From the NCBI RefSeq assembly GCF_018343815.1, contig NZ_CP060791.1, forward strand, positions 1,072,113-1,136,112: a DNA stretch of 64,000 nucleotides, read 5' to 3'. A program made the translations under genes and the position numbers. Source of the DNA: Chlamydia crocodili. Lineage in GTDB: Bacteria > Chlamydiota > Chlamydiia > Chlamydiales > Chlamydiaceae. Below are positions 1 through 8,296 of the stretch, piece after piece (positions within the stretch are counted from its first letter, which is position 1; each line of letters starts with the position of its first letter). The notes under the pieces are model-generated. The model saw only the letters and a list, made by a program, of their open reading frames with translations. It was not told where the DNA came from and did not search any database.

Positions 1-1
1 G

Positions 2-217
2 AATAAGCCTAAAAAAATAAAAGGAAAAAAGTCTAAGTTCCTTATTTCCAAAGACCAAAAACAACTTCGCCATCGTGCTGAGAAATATGACAATTTAGTG
101 CGTTCCCTATTAGATAGAAAAACTCATGATGCTAATCATGTTTTAATTTTTAACTATCAGGACGGTTTCGTTCTTACTGACGTTAATAATTTTGGAAAGT
201 ATTCCATAAAGCTATAA
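2..217 (+). CDS. C-terminal part of a small basic protein (CT081/T2-protein-like?)
   Basis: An open frame runs from the left edge to a TAA at 215-217 and encodes about 71 residues. It is Lys/Arg rich at first and ends with a compact, mixed hydrophobic tail (HVLIFNYQDGFVLTD and then FGKYSIKL). The start lies outside the window. Its position directly before the CT082-like gene is where C. trachomatis carries CT081 (the so-called T2 protein), so that identity is my best guess from synteny only. I see no enzyme motif. The gene is followed by a highly structured non-coding stretch and a strong terminator that may end its transcript. Confidence 0.6.
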   Translation, partial: NKPKKIKGKKSKFLISKDQKQLRHRAEKYDNLVRSLLDRKTHDANHVLIFNYQDGFVLTDVNNFGKYSIKL

Positions 218-249
218 GGATGAACATAAAGAGCTAATAAAAACTTGCA

Positions 250-476
250 GAACGGGACAAACCCGTAGTAAGGCTGAGGGTAGCCTGGGCTAATTTTTGC
301 GCTCCAGAAGCTGCCGCAATATTGAGATCTCCACAATCTCAATATTGCCGGACAGTTTGGTACGAGTACCTCATCTGGAACGACAGCGGTGCACTTTCTT
401 GCACCTACCGGCTCTCTTCCCTTTTCCCTTATTTTTAGGTTTTTTCGCAAGGTGCCGCCACCTTGCGTTTTTTTTT
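250..476 (+). ncRNA. Candidate structured RNA (independent sRNA or structured 3' UTR)
   Basis: This 370-base gap (218-587) has no convincing gene but holds consecutive hairpins: ACGGG/CCCGT (252-266), AGGCT/AGCCT (271-286), a perfect 13-bp stem GCAATATTGAGAT/ATCTCAATATTGC (316-348) that can extend to 311-355, GGTA-CGAG-TACC (359-370), GGTGCA/TGCACC (388-405), and a 9-bp terminator stem at 446-467. The T-run follows the last stem only on the plus strand, which sets the orientation. I find no hallmark of tmRNA, RNase P RNA or SRP RNA. It could be a free small RNA or a processed 3' UTR of the preceding gene. No function is assigned. Confidence 0.5.
446..476 (+). terminator. Strong rho-independent terminator
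   Basis: A perfect 9-bp stem CGCAAGGTG (446-454) / CACCTTGCG (459-467) with a CCGC loop is followed by nine T residues at 468-476. It separates the upstream small gene and structured RNA from the CT082-like gene. Confidence 0.9.
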
Positions 477-587
477 GTCTTTTCTCTTTTAATTATTTCT
501 TAAGTTCTTTTTTTTGAATTAATTATTTTTTGTTTTAAAATTAAAACATAACTAATGAGTATTTTTTAAAAACTCTGAGAATAAATT

Positions 588-2327
588 ATGTCAATTTCCG
601 GAAATAGCAATATTTCTCCTTCAGGACCTGATAAATGGGATCCCGCAATTATGGGAAAACAGCCGGAGTCATTATCGGGTCCTAAAGAGTCGATATTTTC
701 TGAAACAAAGGAAACCTCTTCTAGAAAGCAGGAGGCTATGATCCAGTCTGGAGTTAGCGCGAATTATGAGACCGATCTCCAGATTAATGAGGGAAAATAT
801 CGAAAGACGCAGGAAAAAGCCTCATCATCTCCTAAATCAAAACTACGGGGAGCTTTTTCAAAAGTGCGTGCTAGTGTCCAGGGATTTCTCTCAGGGTTTG
901 GTACAAGAGCCTCTAGAATTTCTGCTCGTAAGGCAGAGGCTGATGGAGAAGGAAGATCCATGTTGCCCAGTGATATGGAAATGGTCAGTAAGAAGGGGAA
1001 CCGTATTTCTCCAGAAATGCAGGGATTTTATTTAGATGCATCTGGGATTAGTGACACCTCTTCAGATGTTTCTATGCTTTCTCTAGAGTCGTTGTGCTCC
1101 ACATCCTTAGCCTCATTCTCGATATCAAGAGAGGAGATCAGTGCTGCGGAAACCTCTTCAGTAGCTTCATTTGGTTCATTTCAGATGGCTAGAACGTCGA
1201 TAACAGAGTCTACAGTGACTGCCTGGACCGTAAACCGTCTAGGTGGAGAAATAATTAGTACAATCTTAGATCCAAATATAGAGACTTCTTCTTTATTGCG
1301 TAGGGCTTCTCTTGTTGGTAATGAGGGTATGGTAGATCTGTCGGATTTAGAAAATCGCGGTCTTAGCACAGATATGCGTGCAGAAAACACCTCAAAAAAT
1401 ACAAAAATTATTGATTCAGGTCGTGATGCTGGCAGAGTTGAGGATGTAGATTTAGAGGGATCAGGGATTTTAGAAACCTCTGCGAAAGAAGCTGAAAAGA
1501 AAGAAAGTCGAGAAGATCTTTTAAAAGACCAGCTTGCTCTAGCAAAAATGATGGAAAGTTTACTATCTTCCGGGGCTCCTGCATCTGTTTATGTGCCTTT
1601 AGGAGCTACATGGTCGGAGGGAAGTACAAGCTTTCCTCCTCCAAAATTTTCTGGGACAGTGACACAAAGTTATAATGATAAACCGGAACATTCTCCTATG
1701 GGAGTCTCTAGTGATCAAGGACATGCAGATTTTTCATCTATAGATAAATCAGGAAATGTGGTAAAAAGTCTTCCGTTATTTGCAGATCATAGTGAAAAAA
1801 CCTATCGTTTTCCTGTCGATCCCTCTTCTAGTGATAGTATTCCGGATTTAAGTCACAACGGAGCTGTAAGTTTCTCTGGTTTGTCAGATAATGATCCAGT
1901 ATTTTTACCAGTTCCTGAAGAAAACCCTGAACCGAAATATAATGCCTCTGCAGGATCAACGGGATTTGATACGGTAAGTTCAGCATATTTATTTTCCTCT
2001 CATCAGGGAATATCTTTGCTAGCACCACTACCGCGCTCTTTATCTGAATACAAACATGAAGTAGAGAAAAGGAAAGGCCCTGGAGCACCTCCAGATCCTT
2101 TAATTTATCAATACCGCAACGTAGCTATAGATCCGCCCCTAATTTTTAGACCTCCGCAACCGTTTGCTTCCTCATCGCGTCTTGGGGTGCAAGGGAAGCC
2201 AGAGGCTGCTTCTGTGCATGATGATGGAGGAGGAACTGGTGGAGGATTTTCAGGACAAAACCAGGATCGAGATAACAGGCGTTTTTCTGATAAAGATGAA
2301 AAAGGCAAATCTATGGAATTAGATTAG
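588..2327 (+). CDS. CT082-like protein, probable late type III secretion-associated protein
   Basis: 579 residues, polar and Ser/Thr/Glu rich, with no membrane segment, no signal peptide and no enzyme motif that I can see. Low-complexity stretches (many Ser between residues 100 and 260, and a Gly-rich stretch near the C-terminus ending in a charged tail) suggest a largely disordered protein. Position and size match C. trachomatis CT082, which I recall as a late-cycle protein linked to type III secretion. The function here is inferred, not shown. The ATG at 588 is preceded by GAGA at usual distance. A likely partner (CT083-like) starts 10 bases after its stop, so the two are probably co-transcribed. 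Confidence 0.75.
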   Translation: MSISGNSNISPSGPDKWDPAIMGKQPESLSGPKESIFSETKETSSRKQEAMIQSGVSANYETDLQINEGKYRKTQEKASSSPKSKLRGAFSKVRASVQGFLSGFGTRASRISARKAEADGEGRSMLPSDMEMVSKKGNRISPEMQGFYLDASGISDTSSDVSMLSLESLCSTSLASFSISREEISAAETSSVASFGSFQMARTSITESTVTAWTVNRLGGEIISTILDPNIETSSLLRRASLVGNEGMVDLSDLENRGLSTDMRAENTSKNTKIIDSGRDAGRVEDVDLEGSGILETSAKEAEKKESREDLLKDQLALAKMMESLLSSGAPASVYVPLGATWSEGSTSFPPPKFSGTVTQSYNDKPEHSPMGVSSDQGHADFSSIDKSGNVVKSLPLFADHSEKTYRFPVDPSSSDSIPDLSHNGAVSFSGLSDNDPVFLPVPEENPEPKYNASAGSTGFDTVSSAYLFSSHQGISLLAPLPRSLSEYKHEVEKRKGPGAPPDPLIYQYRNVAIDPPLIFRPPQPFASSSRLGVQGKPEAASVHDDGGGTGGGFSGQNQDRDNRRFSDKDEKGKSMELD

Positions 2328-2337
2328 GGAGTTTAAA

Positions 2338-2820
2338 GTGCGCATAATACCTTTTGATCCATACGGAGCATTTCTTCCTCAGGGAGTGAGTAAAGATCCT
2401 CACAGCAATACACCATTAAATCAGAAGATCTCTGATGAGATAGCTAAAAATGAAGCTATGCGTTTGGCTTTATTAGCTATTGCTGATCAAGAGAAAGATG
2501 AAAGACAGAGAAGGCATCGCTTTAAAATTCTCAATCGTAAACAGGCAAAGGTTCTTCTATCCCAATTGCGCAATGTAGATTTAGATTTTAGAAGTTTGAA
2601 AAATGCGGGATTTAAAGAAGATGAAGATAGTCGAGAAGATCGTGAATCTCAAAAACAAGAGAAGACTTTCAATATTGCTAGAAGTAAGAAGCCGGTAAAA
2701 ATAGGTGCATCTGCAGCTCAGGCTATTGCTAATGCCGCAGAAGCTTGGGTTATTGCTCGCAATAGGGGTGTCTTGGATATGGCCTCCCTATTATTTTGGA
2801 ATAAAGATGACGAATGTTAG
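2338..2820 (+). CDS. CT083-like hypothetical protein
   Basis: 160 residues, hydrophilic and helix-rich, with a charged middle (KEDEDSREDRESQKQEK around residues 92-108) and an Ala-rich segment near residues 122-136. No known domain is recognised. The start is GTG at 2338. An AGGGAG ribosome-binding site overlaps the stop of the preceding gene, which suggests translational coupling with the CT082-like protein and possibly a chaperone or partner role (inference only). Its last four bases overlap the end of the convergent phospholipase-D-like gene. Confidence 0.75.
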   Translation: MRIIPFDPYGAFLPQGVSKDPHSNTPLNQKISDEIAKNEAMRLALLAIADQEKDERQRRHRFKILNRKQAKVLLSQLRNVDLDFRSLKNAGFKEDEDSREDRESQKQEKTFNIARSKKPVKIGASAAQAIANAAEAWVIARNRGVLDMASLLFWNKDDEC

Positions 2821-3872
2821 GCAGCACGTTTTTCTTTAGGCAATTGAATCACTTTTTGATCCTCATCACTAATCGGATAAGAAAGAGCGCTTTGTTTCTC
2901 TAGATCTTCCCAGATTCTATTCAATTTTTTCACCTGCTTATTTGTAAGATTATCTAGGATAAACATGTCTTCGGAGTTTATACAAAATCCGGCTTCTGAC
3001 CAATTTACAGATCCCGCAATCAGAATTTTTTGATCAACAATCGCAAATTTATGATGTAGACGATAACGAGTTGTTTTCGTGTGCAGTGTCAGACTAGAAT
3101 CTTTTAAAGCTTGAATCTGTTTGATTGATAATTTTTTAAAATCTTTATCAATCAAAATTTTTACATCCACACCGCGTTTTTTAGCCTCATTAAGCTCTCG
3201 AAATACGGGAGGATAGGTTAGGGCAAACATGGCTAATCGGATAGTTTTTTTTGCGGTTCTTAGTGTTTGTAGCACTGCTGACAATGCTTTTCCTTGATCA
3301 CCCGGTAAAGAGAAATATTGTACATTTTGGCCATCAATAACACAATTTCCGCAAGATTCATTCTTAATATATTGACAAAGTTCCTTACTTTTTAAACCGA
3401 TAATTAAATTACTATCCTGAAGAAAGGAAACGTGTGTGTAATTTGCCGATCCTAGCCAGACTTGCTTGTCATCTATAGCAAGAGCTTTTTGATGCATTAG
3501 CTTTCTTCCCTCAGAAGGATGTTCAACTAATGTCACATACTTGTTTTTAGGGAATTCTTGAATTTTTGCCATTTTTTCATAGTGAATGGCGACATTACGT
3601 TTTGCATTAGCTTGATTGGCGAGGCTTGTAACAATTTCAGGAGCACTCAGACGATATATACGAAGAAATATATTTTTTTCCGCAGAATCTATGGCATCAC
3701 AAAGTACCTTAAGAGAATCATCACCACACTGTTTAGAATAAATTACGGGCTCTTGCGAAGCAGTAAAAGTTTGGAATGTATCGGGAGTTTGAGATTTCGT
3801 AAGAACACCAAAGAATAGTAGCGATCCTACGGTTAAAATAATTTTTAATTTCGAGTTTGTTTTCTTTTTCAT
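2817..3872 (-). CDS. Phospholipase D-like protein with two HKD motifs (CT084-like)
   Basis: 351 residues. An N-terminal hydrophobic segment after a Lys-rich start (residues 1-27) looks like an export signal. Two PLD catalytic motifs are intact: H127-x-K129-x4-D134 followed by GSANYT, and H273-x-K275-x4-D280 followed by GSVNWS. In this superfamily the two motifs form one active site that cleaves phosphodiester bonds. Both motifs complete means it should be active, on a phospholipid or a nucleic acid; the substrate cannot be told from sequence. It lies outside the chlamydial plasticity zone where further PLD-like genes are found. It converges on the CT083-like gene with a 4-base overlap. Confidence 0.88.
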   Translation of the reverse strand: MKKKTNSKLKIILTVGSLLFFGVLTKSQTPDTFQTFTASQEPVIYSKQCGDDSLKVLCDAIDSAEKNIFLRIYRLSAPEIVTSLANQANAKRNVAIHYEKMAKIQEFPKNKYVTLVEHPSEGRKLMHQKALAIDDKQVWLGSANYTHVSFLQDSNLIIGLKSKELCQYIKNESCGNCVIDGQNVQYFSLPGDQGKALSAVLQTLRTAKKTIRLAMFALTYPPVFRELNEAKKRGVDVKILIDKDFKKLSIKQIQALKDSSLTLHTKTTRYRLHHKFAIVDQKILIAGSVNWSEAGFCINSEDMFILDNLTNKQVKKLNRIWEDLEKQSALSYPISDEDQKVIQLPKEKRAA

Positions 3873-3967
3873 AGATTTAGTTAGATTTAGTATTTTTCTT
3901 TTAAAAATTAGTAATAAGAGTTTTTTTATAAAAAATCATTATTTTTAAAGAAAACTTAATAAATCAG

Positions 3968-5722
3968 CTAGAATAACTTAGATGAATATTTAGGGAAATA
4001 CTCATTCCATCGATAGGAAACTTTTTGAATAGTATCCTTATCAGCTTCGACTTCTTTAGGATAGCCCGGCTTCATTAGGGAATTAAGAATGATAGGAAAG
4101 GTATATTGCGGTCTGTGATTAATGACCTTATTGAAACGTACATGCAGATCTGTCGCAGGAGCAGCGCGTGTGAATGTTTTCCATAGGAAATTTTTTGGAC
4201 TTGCTAACGTCTCTTGAAGATTTTCTGTAAGGACAATGAATGGCCAAGAACAAAGATCGGTATTATCTAATAATGTATCGATGTTTAATTGTTGTAATGT
4301 AGTCTGAAGAACCAGACAACCGGGGCAAAAACTTCCTATATCGGTGATATTAGGGATGATTTTTCCCTGATATTTATATGGAAGGTCACGAATTACTGGG
4401 TCTATACCCATGAAAATAGCTTTGGAACCTTTATTCAATTTAGGTCCTGTATAGTCTAGAGTATCATTTGACGTTTCCGAGAAGATAAGCAGATCGCGTT
4501 CGGGAATAATACGAGATAATACTGCTTCTAGAAGTTTAGGAAAGTTATCCAGATCGACATGATGATTTGTTACTATTAGGAATTTTGTTAATGATAATTG
4601 TCCTTCTCCAAGAATTCTTAAAGATGTCGCTAGAGATTCTTTCCAGTACCTCTCTTTAACAACAGCAGCTGTTAACGCATGAAATCCTGCTTCGCCATAG
4701 CTCTTTAGTTGACGTACTCCTGGCATAACGATAGGAAATAGAGGTGAAAGGTATTCTTGAAGCTTATTCCCTAAGTAGAAATCTTCTTGATAGGGTTTAC
4801 CTACAATTGTAGCAGGATAAATAGCATTTTTTTTGTGATAGATCTTTCTACATTTAAAAATCGGGAAGTCATGCTGAAGGCTATAGTAGCCAAAATGATC
4901 TCCGAAAGGTCCTTCAGGTTGCCGTATGTTGCAAATCCCCTCTCCGATAAGGATAAATTCAGAATCATAGATTAGAGGATGTGGTGTATCCGGATCGTTT
5001 TTATAACGTAATTTTGATCCTTGTAAAAATGTGCAAAAGAGAAGCTCCGATATATTTTCGGGTAGGGGAGCTATTGCAGAGAGTATCAGGAAAGGATTGC
5101 CTGATAAAAACACAGTAACCGGAAGATTTTTATTATTCTGTTCCGCCTCATGGAAATGCATCCCACCTCCTTTTTGGATTTGGAAATGCAAACCTAAGGT
5201 ATCGCTATCAAACCTTTGCATGCGATACATCCCTAAATTAGGAATTCTAGAACTAGGCGATTCTGTATAAACCAAAGGAAGTGTAAGAAAAGCACCACCA
5301 TCTTCTGGCCAGCTTGTCAGCATGGGCAGCTGGTGTAGATTTACAGAAGCCATTTTTTTATAGGGAAACTTTGAGAAGCGAACTTTATGTAATCCTAAAG
5401 ATAAGCTTCTAAGTAACAAATTACGATTTTTCCATAATTGAGATATTTTAGGAGGAGAAGATAATAAACGAATAGCCTGAGGTATTAAATCTTTAGGGAC
5501 TCTAGAAAAGATTTGATCAACACGTTTACGTGTGCCAAATAGATTTGTAAGAACGGGAAATGAGGTTCCTTGAACATTATGAAATAAAAGAGTGGGACCT
5601 TGATTTTCAATAACCCTACGATGAATCTCAGGGAGCTCCAAATAAGGATCTACAGGAGCAAAAATATCAATCAAGTCATTTTGGGATCGCAAAAGGGAAA
5701 CAAGACGTCTTAAGGAAGACAT
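3968..5722 (-). CDS. ubiD: UbiD-family decarboxylase (CT085-like)
   Basis: 584 residues, within the family range. Hallmarks are GTRKRVDQIF near residues 63-72, GMYRMQ at 164-169 and EGPFGDHFGYY at 270-280, the latter typical of UbiD enzymes that use prenylated FMN and a divalent metal to decarboxylate aromatic acids. In chlamydiae, quinone synthesis is thought to follow the futalosine route to menaquinone, so a decarboxylation step in menaquinone rather than ubiquinone formation is the likelier role (inference). It ends the minus-strand run that includes L28 just upstream (25 bases apart). The start ATG at 5720-5722 fits the family N-terminus. Confidence 0.87.
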   Translation of the reverse strand: MSSLRRLVSLLRSQNDLIDIFAPVDPYLELPEIHRRVIENQGPTLLFHNVQGTSFPVLTNLFGTRKRVDQIFSRVPKDLIPQAIRLLSSPPKISQLWKNRNLLLRSLSLGLHKVRFSKFPYKKMASVNLHQLPMLTSWPEDGGAFLTLPLVYTESPSSRIPNLGMYRMQRFDSDTLGLHFQIQKGGGMHFHEAEQNNKNLPVTVFLSGNPFLILSAIAPLPENISELLFCTFLQGSKLRYKNDPDTPHPLIYDSEFILIGEGICNIRQPEGPFGDHFGYYSLQHDFPIFKCRKIYHKKNAIYPATIVGKPYQEDFYLGNKLQEYLSPLFPIVMPGVRQLKSYGEAGFHALTAAVVKERYWKESLATSLRILGEGQLSLTKFLIVTNHHVDLDNFPKLLEAVLSRIIPERDLLIFSETSNDTLDYTGPKLNKGSKAIFMGIDPVIRDLPYKYQGKIIPNITDIGSFCPGCLVLQTTLQQLNIDTLLDNTDLCSWPFIVLTENLQETLASPKNFLWKTFTRAAPATDLHVRFNKVINHRPQYTFPIILNSLMKPGYPKEVEADKDTIQKVSYRWNEYFPKYSSKLF

Positions 5723-5747
5723 AGGTTATTCCCTTTTGTTATAAAGA

Positions 5748-6017
5748 TTATAAGCCTTTACTTTTAGCTCTTGCTATTACTTTTTCTAAGCCAAGTTTAT
5801 CAATAAGCCGTAGGGCAGAAGCAGAAATTTTAAGTTTAAGAAACTTATTTTCTTCTGTAGACCAGAGTCTCTTGGTAACCATATTAGGAAAGAAACGTCG
5901 TGGAGTTTTCCCTGTAACTTTTAAACCAATTCCTTTTTTCTTTTTTGCAATACCTCGGATGGTGTAGCTATTGCCACGGCGAGGTCTTTTTCCAGTAAGT
6001 GGACACTTTCTTGACAT
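5748..6017 (-). CDS. rpmB: 50S ribosomal protein L28
   Basis: 89 residues, strongly basic. The N-terminal [16 protein letters not shown] and the internal [16 protein letters not shown] are characteristic of bacterial L28, a large-subunit protein near the exit site. Only one Cys (C5) is seen, so it is the zinc-free form. Usual length for the family, and the start is unambiguous. It lies upstream of the UbiD-like gene and downstream of malQ, separated from malQ by 176 bases of AT-rich sequence in which I see no gene. Confidence 0.97.
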   Translation of the reverse strand: MSRKCPLTGKRPRRGNSYTIRGIAKKKKGIGLKVTGKTPRRFFPNMVTKRLWSTEENKFLKLKISASALRLIDKLGLEKVIARAKSKGL

Positions 6018-6193
6018 GATTTCCCTACATTAACTTCGTCGTTATCGCAAGAATAAGACATATATAATTGAAAAGAACCTATGTTAGACATTTTCTGATA
6101 TATCTGAAAGATTTTTTCTTCAAAAAATTTTAATTATAGCTACTTAAAAAGAAATTTTTTCTTGATTTTACTTAGAATAGTGAGATCTAGATC

Positions 6194-7786
6194 TTAAAGA
6201 CGGGAAAAGATCTCCGCTATATTTGCGTTGAATGCGTCGTGAGATAGAATTTCTTCTACCGAGGGTTTCACTCTATATACCCAATTATTTTTCGATAGGG
6301 TGCCCGGCATGTTTATGCGTTCATATTTTAGATTATTAGATACTAAATCAGGACAAAGAGCAAGATAGTCATTAATTAAGTTAATATGAAAAATAGACGA
6401 TGTTTTATGAGACAATGTAAGAATATGTTTTTGGTCTTCTTCTGATAGGACTGGTGTGAAAAACATTCCTAGAAATTTCGCAAATTTTTGAGCTTCTTTT
6501 GGGGCATGACGCCACCATAGGGCTAGCGTATCGGAGTCGTGAGTTGATAAGGAAGTTACTGAAAGAGGAGAGTAGTTCTCTAAGGAAATAAAATTTCCGT
6601 CCCCCTCCCAGTTGCGCTCCCATCTAGGAATTCTTGTCCCACATATCCCTAATTTTAATAATGTTTGTTTTATATCTGTGGGGATACTTCCCAGGTCTTC
6701 TCCTATCGGAAGCATACGAGATGCGCGTAGGATCTGTGTAAGTATCTGAGTTCCCTGGCTGATATATTCTTCAGGAGACTCTGGTTGGAATTTTCCATTT
6801 CCCGAGGCATCCCATATCCATAAGCGAAAGAATCCTACGATATGATCTAGTCTATATAGAGAATAAAAATTTTCTGCATAACGAAGACGAGCTTTCCACC
6901 AGGTATAATTATCTTGAGCAAGATTGTGCATATTATAGATAGGAAGGTGCCAGTTCTGTCCTTCGGAATTGTAAATATCTGGAGGGGCTCCTACAGATCC
7001 TGAGGAGGAAAAAAACTGTCTATAATACCAAACATCACAACTATCCTTACTAATAAGGATAGGAAGATCTCCTTTAAGGAAAACTTGATTGTCATCTGCA
7101 AAAGCCTTTACTTGAGACATTTGTTGAAAGCAGAGATATTGTAGGTAAGCAAAAAATCTACACTCGTCTTGAAATTGTTTTTCGAATTCTGTGAAGTTTT
7201 TAATCTCTGTATAGGCTTTAGGCCAGTTGTTTATCGGGGCTCCTTTTAGGTGGTATTTAATAGAGCGGAATAGCGTGTAGGGACGTAGCCAATACTTTTC
7301 CTTTTCACAAAAAATTTCAAAATCTTCATCTTTTAACGCTCCAATTTGCATTACGTACTGATAATAGTCGCGGAGAAATTCCCATTTAGCAGCTTTGACT
7401 TGTGGATAATGTACATAGGGAAGTTTAGAAAGCTGCTGCATCGTTCTTAACTTGGCGTTAGCATAAGAAACTGCTTGAGCGTGGGGAAGACTTGCTAGAG
7501 AGAGATAAAGAGGATTAAGAGCTACTGAAGATATACTATTGTACGGGCTACTATCTTCACCACTATCGTTAATGGGAAGAATTTGTATAATTTGAAATCC
7601 ATGTTTTCGACACCAGGAGATCATAGGAATAAGATCTAGGAACTCTCCAATACCGCAACTATTTTTTGTATGTAGGGAAAATAAAGGAATGCAAATTCCA
7701 TGCTTGGGCATAGTTCCTAGAGTTTTCCAGCTTTGTTTTGCGGGAGAATCTTGAATATAACGTAGTGCTTTAGAAAATGGAGTCAT
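6194..7786 (-). CDS. malQ: 4-alpha-glucanotransferase (amylomaltase)
   Basis: 530 residues, GH77 family. It transfers maltooligosaccharides between glucans and works with glycogen phosphorylase (glgP at 29400) in glycogen turnover. Active-site regions are visible: YRLDHIVGFFRLW with nucleophile D314, IGEDLGSIP with acid/base E363, and LSTHDSD with D417. The N-terminal substrate region GICIPLFSLHTKNSCGIGEF is typical. The type III chaperone gene lies upstream on the same strand, 54 bases away. This pairing of malQ with secretion genes is normal for Chlamydia. Confidence 0.95.
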   Translation of the reverse strand: MTPFSKALRYIQDSPAKQSWKTLGTMPKHGICIPLFSLHTKNSCGIGEFLDLIPMISWCRKHGFQIIQILPINDSGEDSSPYNSISSVALNPLYLSLASLPHAQAVSYANAKLRTMQQLSKLPYVHYPQVKAAKWEFLRDYYQYVMQIGALKDEDFEIFCEKEKYWLRPYTLFRSIKYHLKGAPINNWPKAYTEIKNFTEFEKQFQDECRFFAYLQYLCFQQMSQVKAFADDNQVFLKGDLPILISKDSCDVWYYRQFFSSSGSVGAPPDIYNSEGQNWHLPIYNMHNLAQDNYTWWKARLRYAENFYSLYRLDHIVGFFRLWIWDASGNGKFQPESPEEYISQGTQILTQILRASRMLPIGEDLGSIPTDIKQTLLKLGICGTRIPRWERNWEGDGNFISLENYSPLSVTSLSTHDSDTLALWWRHAPKEAQKFAKFLGMFFTPVLSEEDQKHILTLSHKTSSIFHINLINDYLALCPDLVSNNLKYERINMPGTLSKNNWVYRVKPSVEEILSHDAFNANIAEIFSRL

Positions 7787-7840
7787 AAATCATATGAACC
7801 TAAAACGTGCATGTTTAGAGAAATTTGTAGTTATCAGTAG

Positions 7841-8281
7841 TTATAAATGATACATACCTAGAACATGTAAATCAGGAAGATTACCAGTTTCTAATGCAGC
7901 AATCCAAATTTTTGCGTGCATGGAAAAAAAAGTTAGATAGTGGAAAAGCTTATCTCCATTTAGATAATTCATATTTAAAACATCAGATAGGTAAAGCTGT
8001 TGTGAGATTTCTCCATAACTGAGAATCCCTTTGATATTTGATTGAGGAGAGGCATTTACAGAAAGAGCAGCTTTAAAAATCCGTTCACGGAATACGTTTT
8101 CAGGAAGCATTCCAAGAATTGTGCCTACAGCAATATCACCAGAATTTCCATCCTCTTCAAGTTGTACTGGAACTTGAGTGTCACTGAAACGAATCAAACA
8201 TGCTTGGTTTTTATCAGGAACTAGGGAGGTATTTAGTTTTGTTCCTAAGGATTCCAGAAGTTGTTCGAACTGATTTTGCAT
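7841..8281 (-). CDS. scc1: Type III secretion chaperone Scc1 (SycE-like)
   Basis: 146 residues, small and acidic, with the alternating beta/alpha pattern of class I secretion chaperones. It sits 15 bases downstream of copN on the same strand, the position of CT088. In Chlamydia, Scc1 works with Scc4 to bind and deliver the gatekeeper CopN (established for the family). I identify it mainly by context, length and composition because such chaperones have little sequence signature. The start ATG at 8279-8281 is well placed. Confidence 0.88.
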   Translation of the reverse strand: MQNQFEQLLESLGTKLNTSLVPDKNQACLIRFSDTQVPVQLEEDGNSGDIAVGTILGMLPENVFRERIFKAALSVNASPQSNIKGILSYGEISQQLYLSDVLNMNYLNGDKLFHYLTFFSMHAKIWIAALETGNLPDLHVLGMYHL

Positions 8282-8296
8282 GATAATCCGTAAAAA

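Noticed and set aside
157..450. Minus-strand 97-codon frame across the structured region
   Set aside because: It lies opposite several plus-strand hairpins and a terminator, has no ribosome-binding site, and its composition does not look like a chlamydial protein.
250..476. tmRNA, RNase P RNA or SRP RNA in the structured gap
   Set aside because: None of the conserved core sequences I would expect (for example the RNase P GAGGAAAGTCC or the SRP GGAAGG loop) is present.
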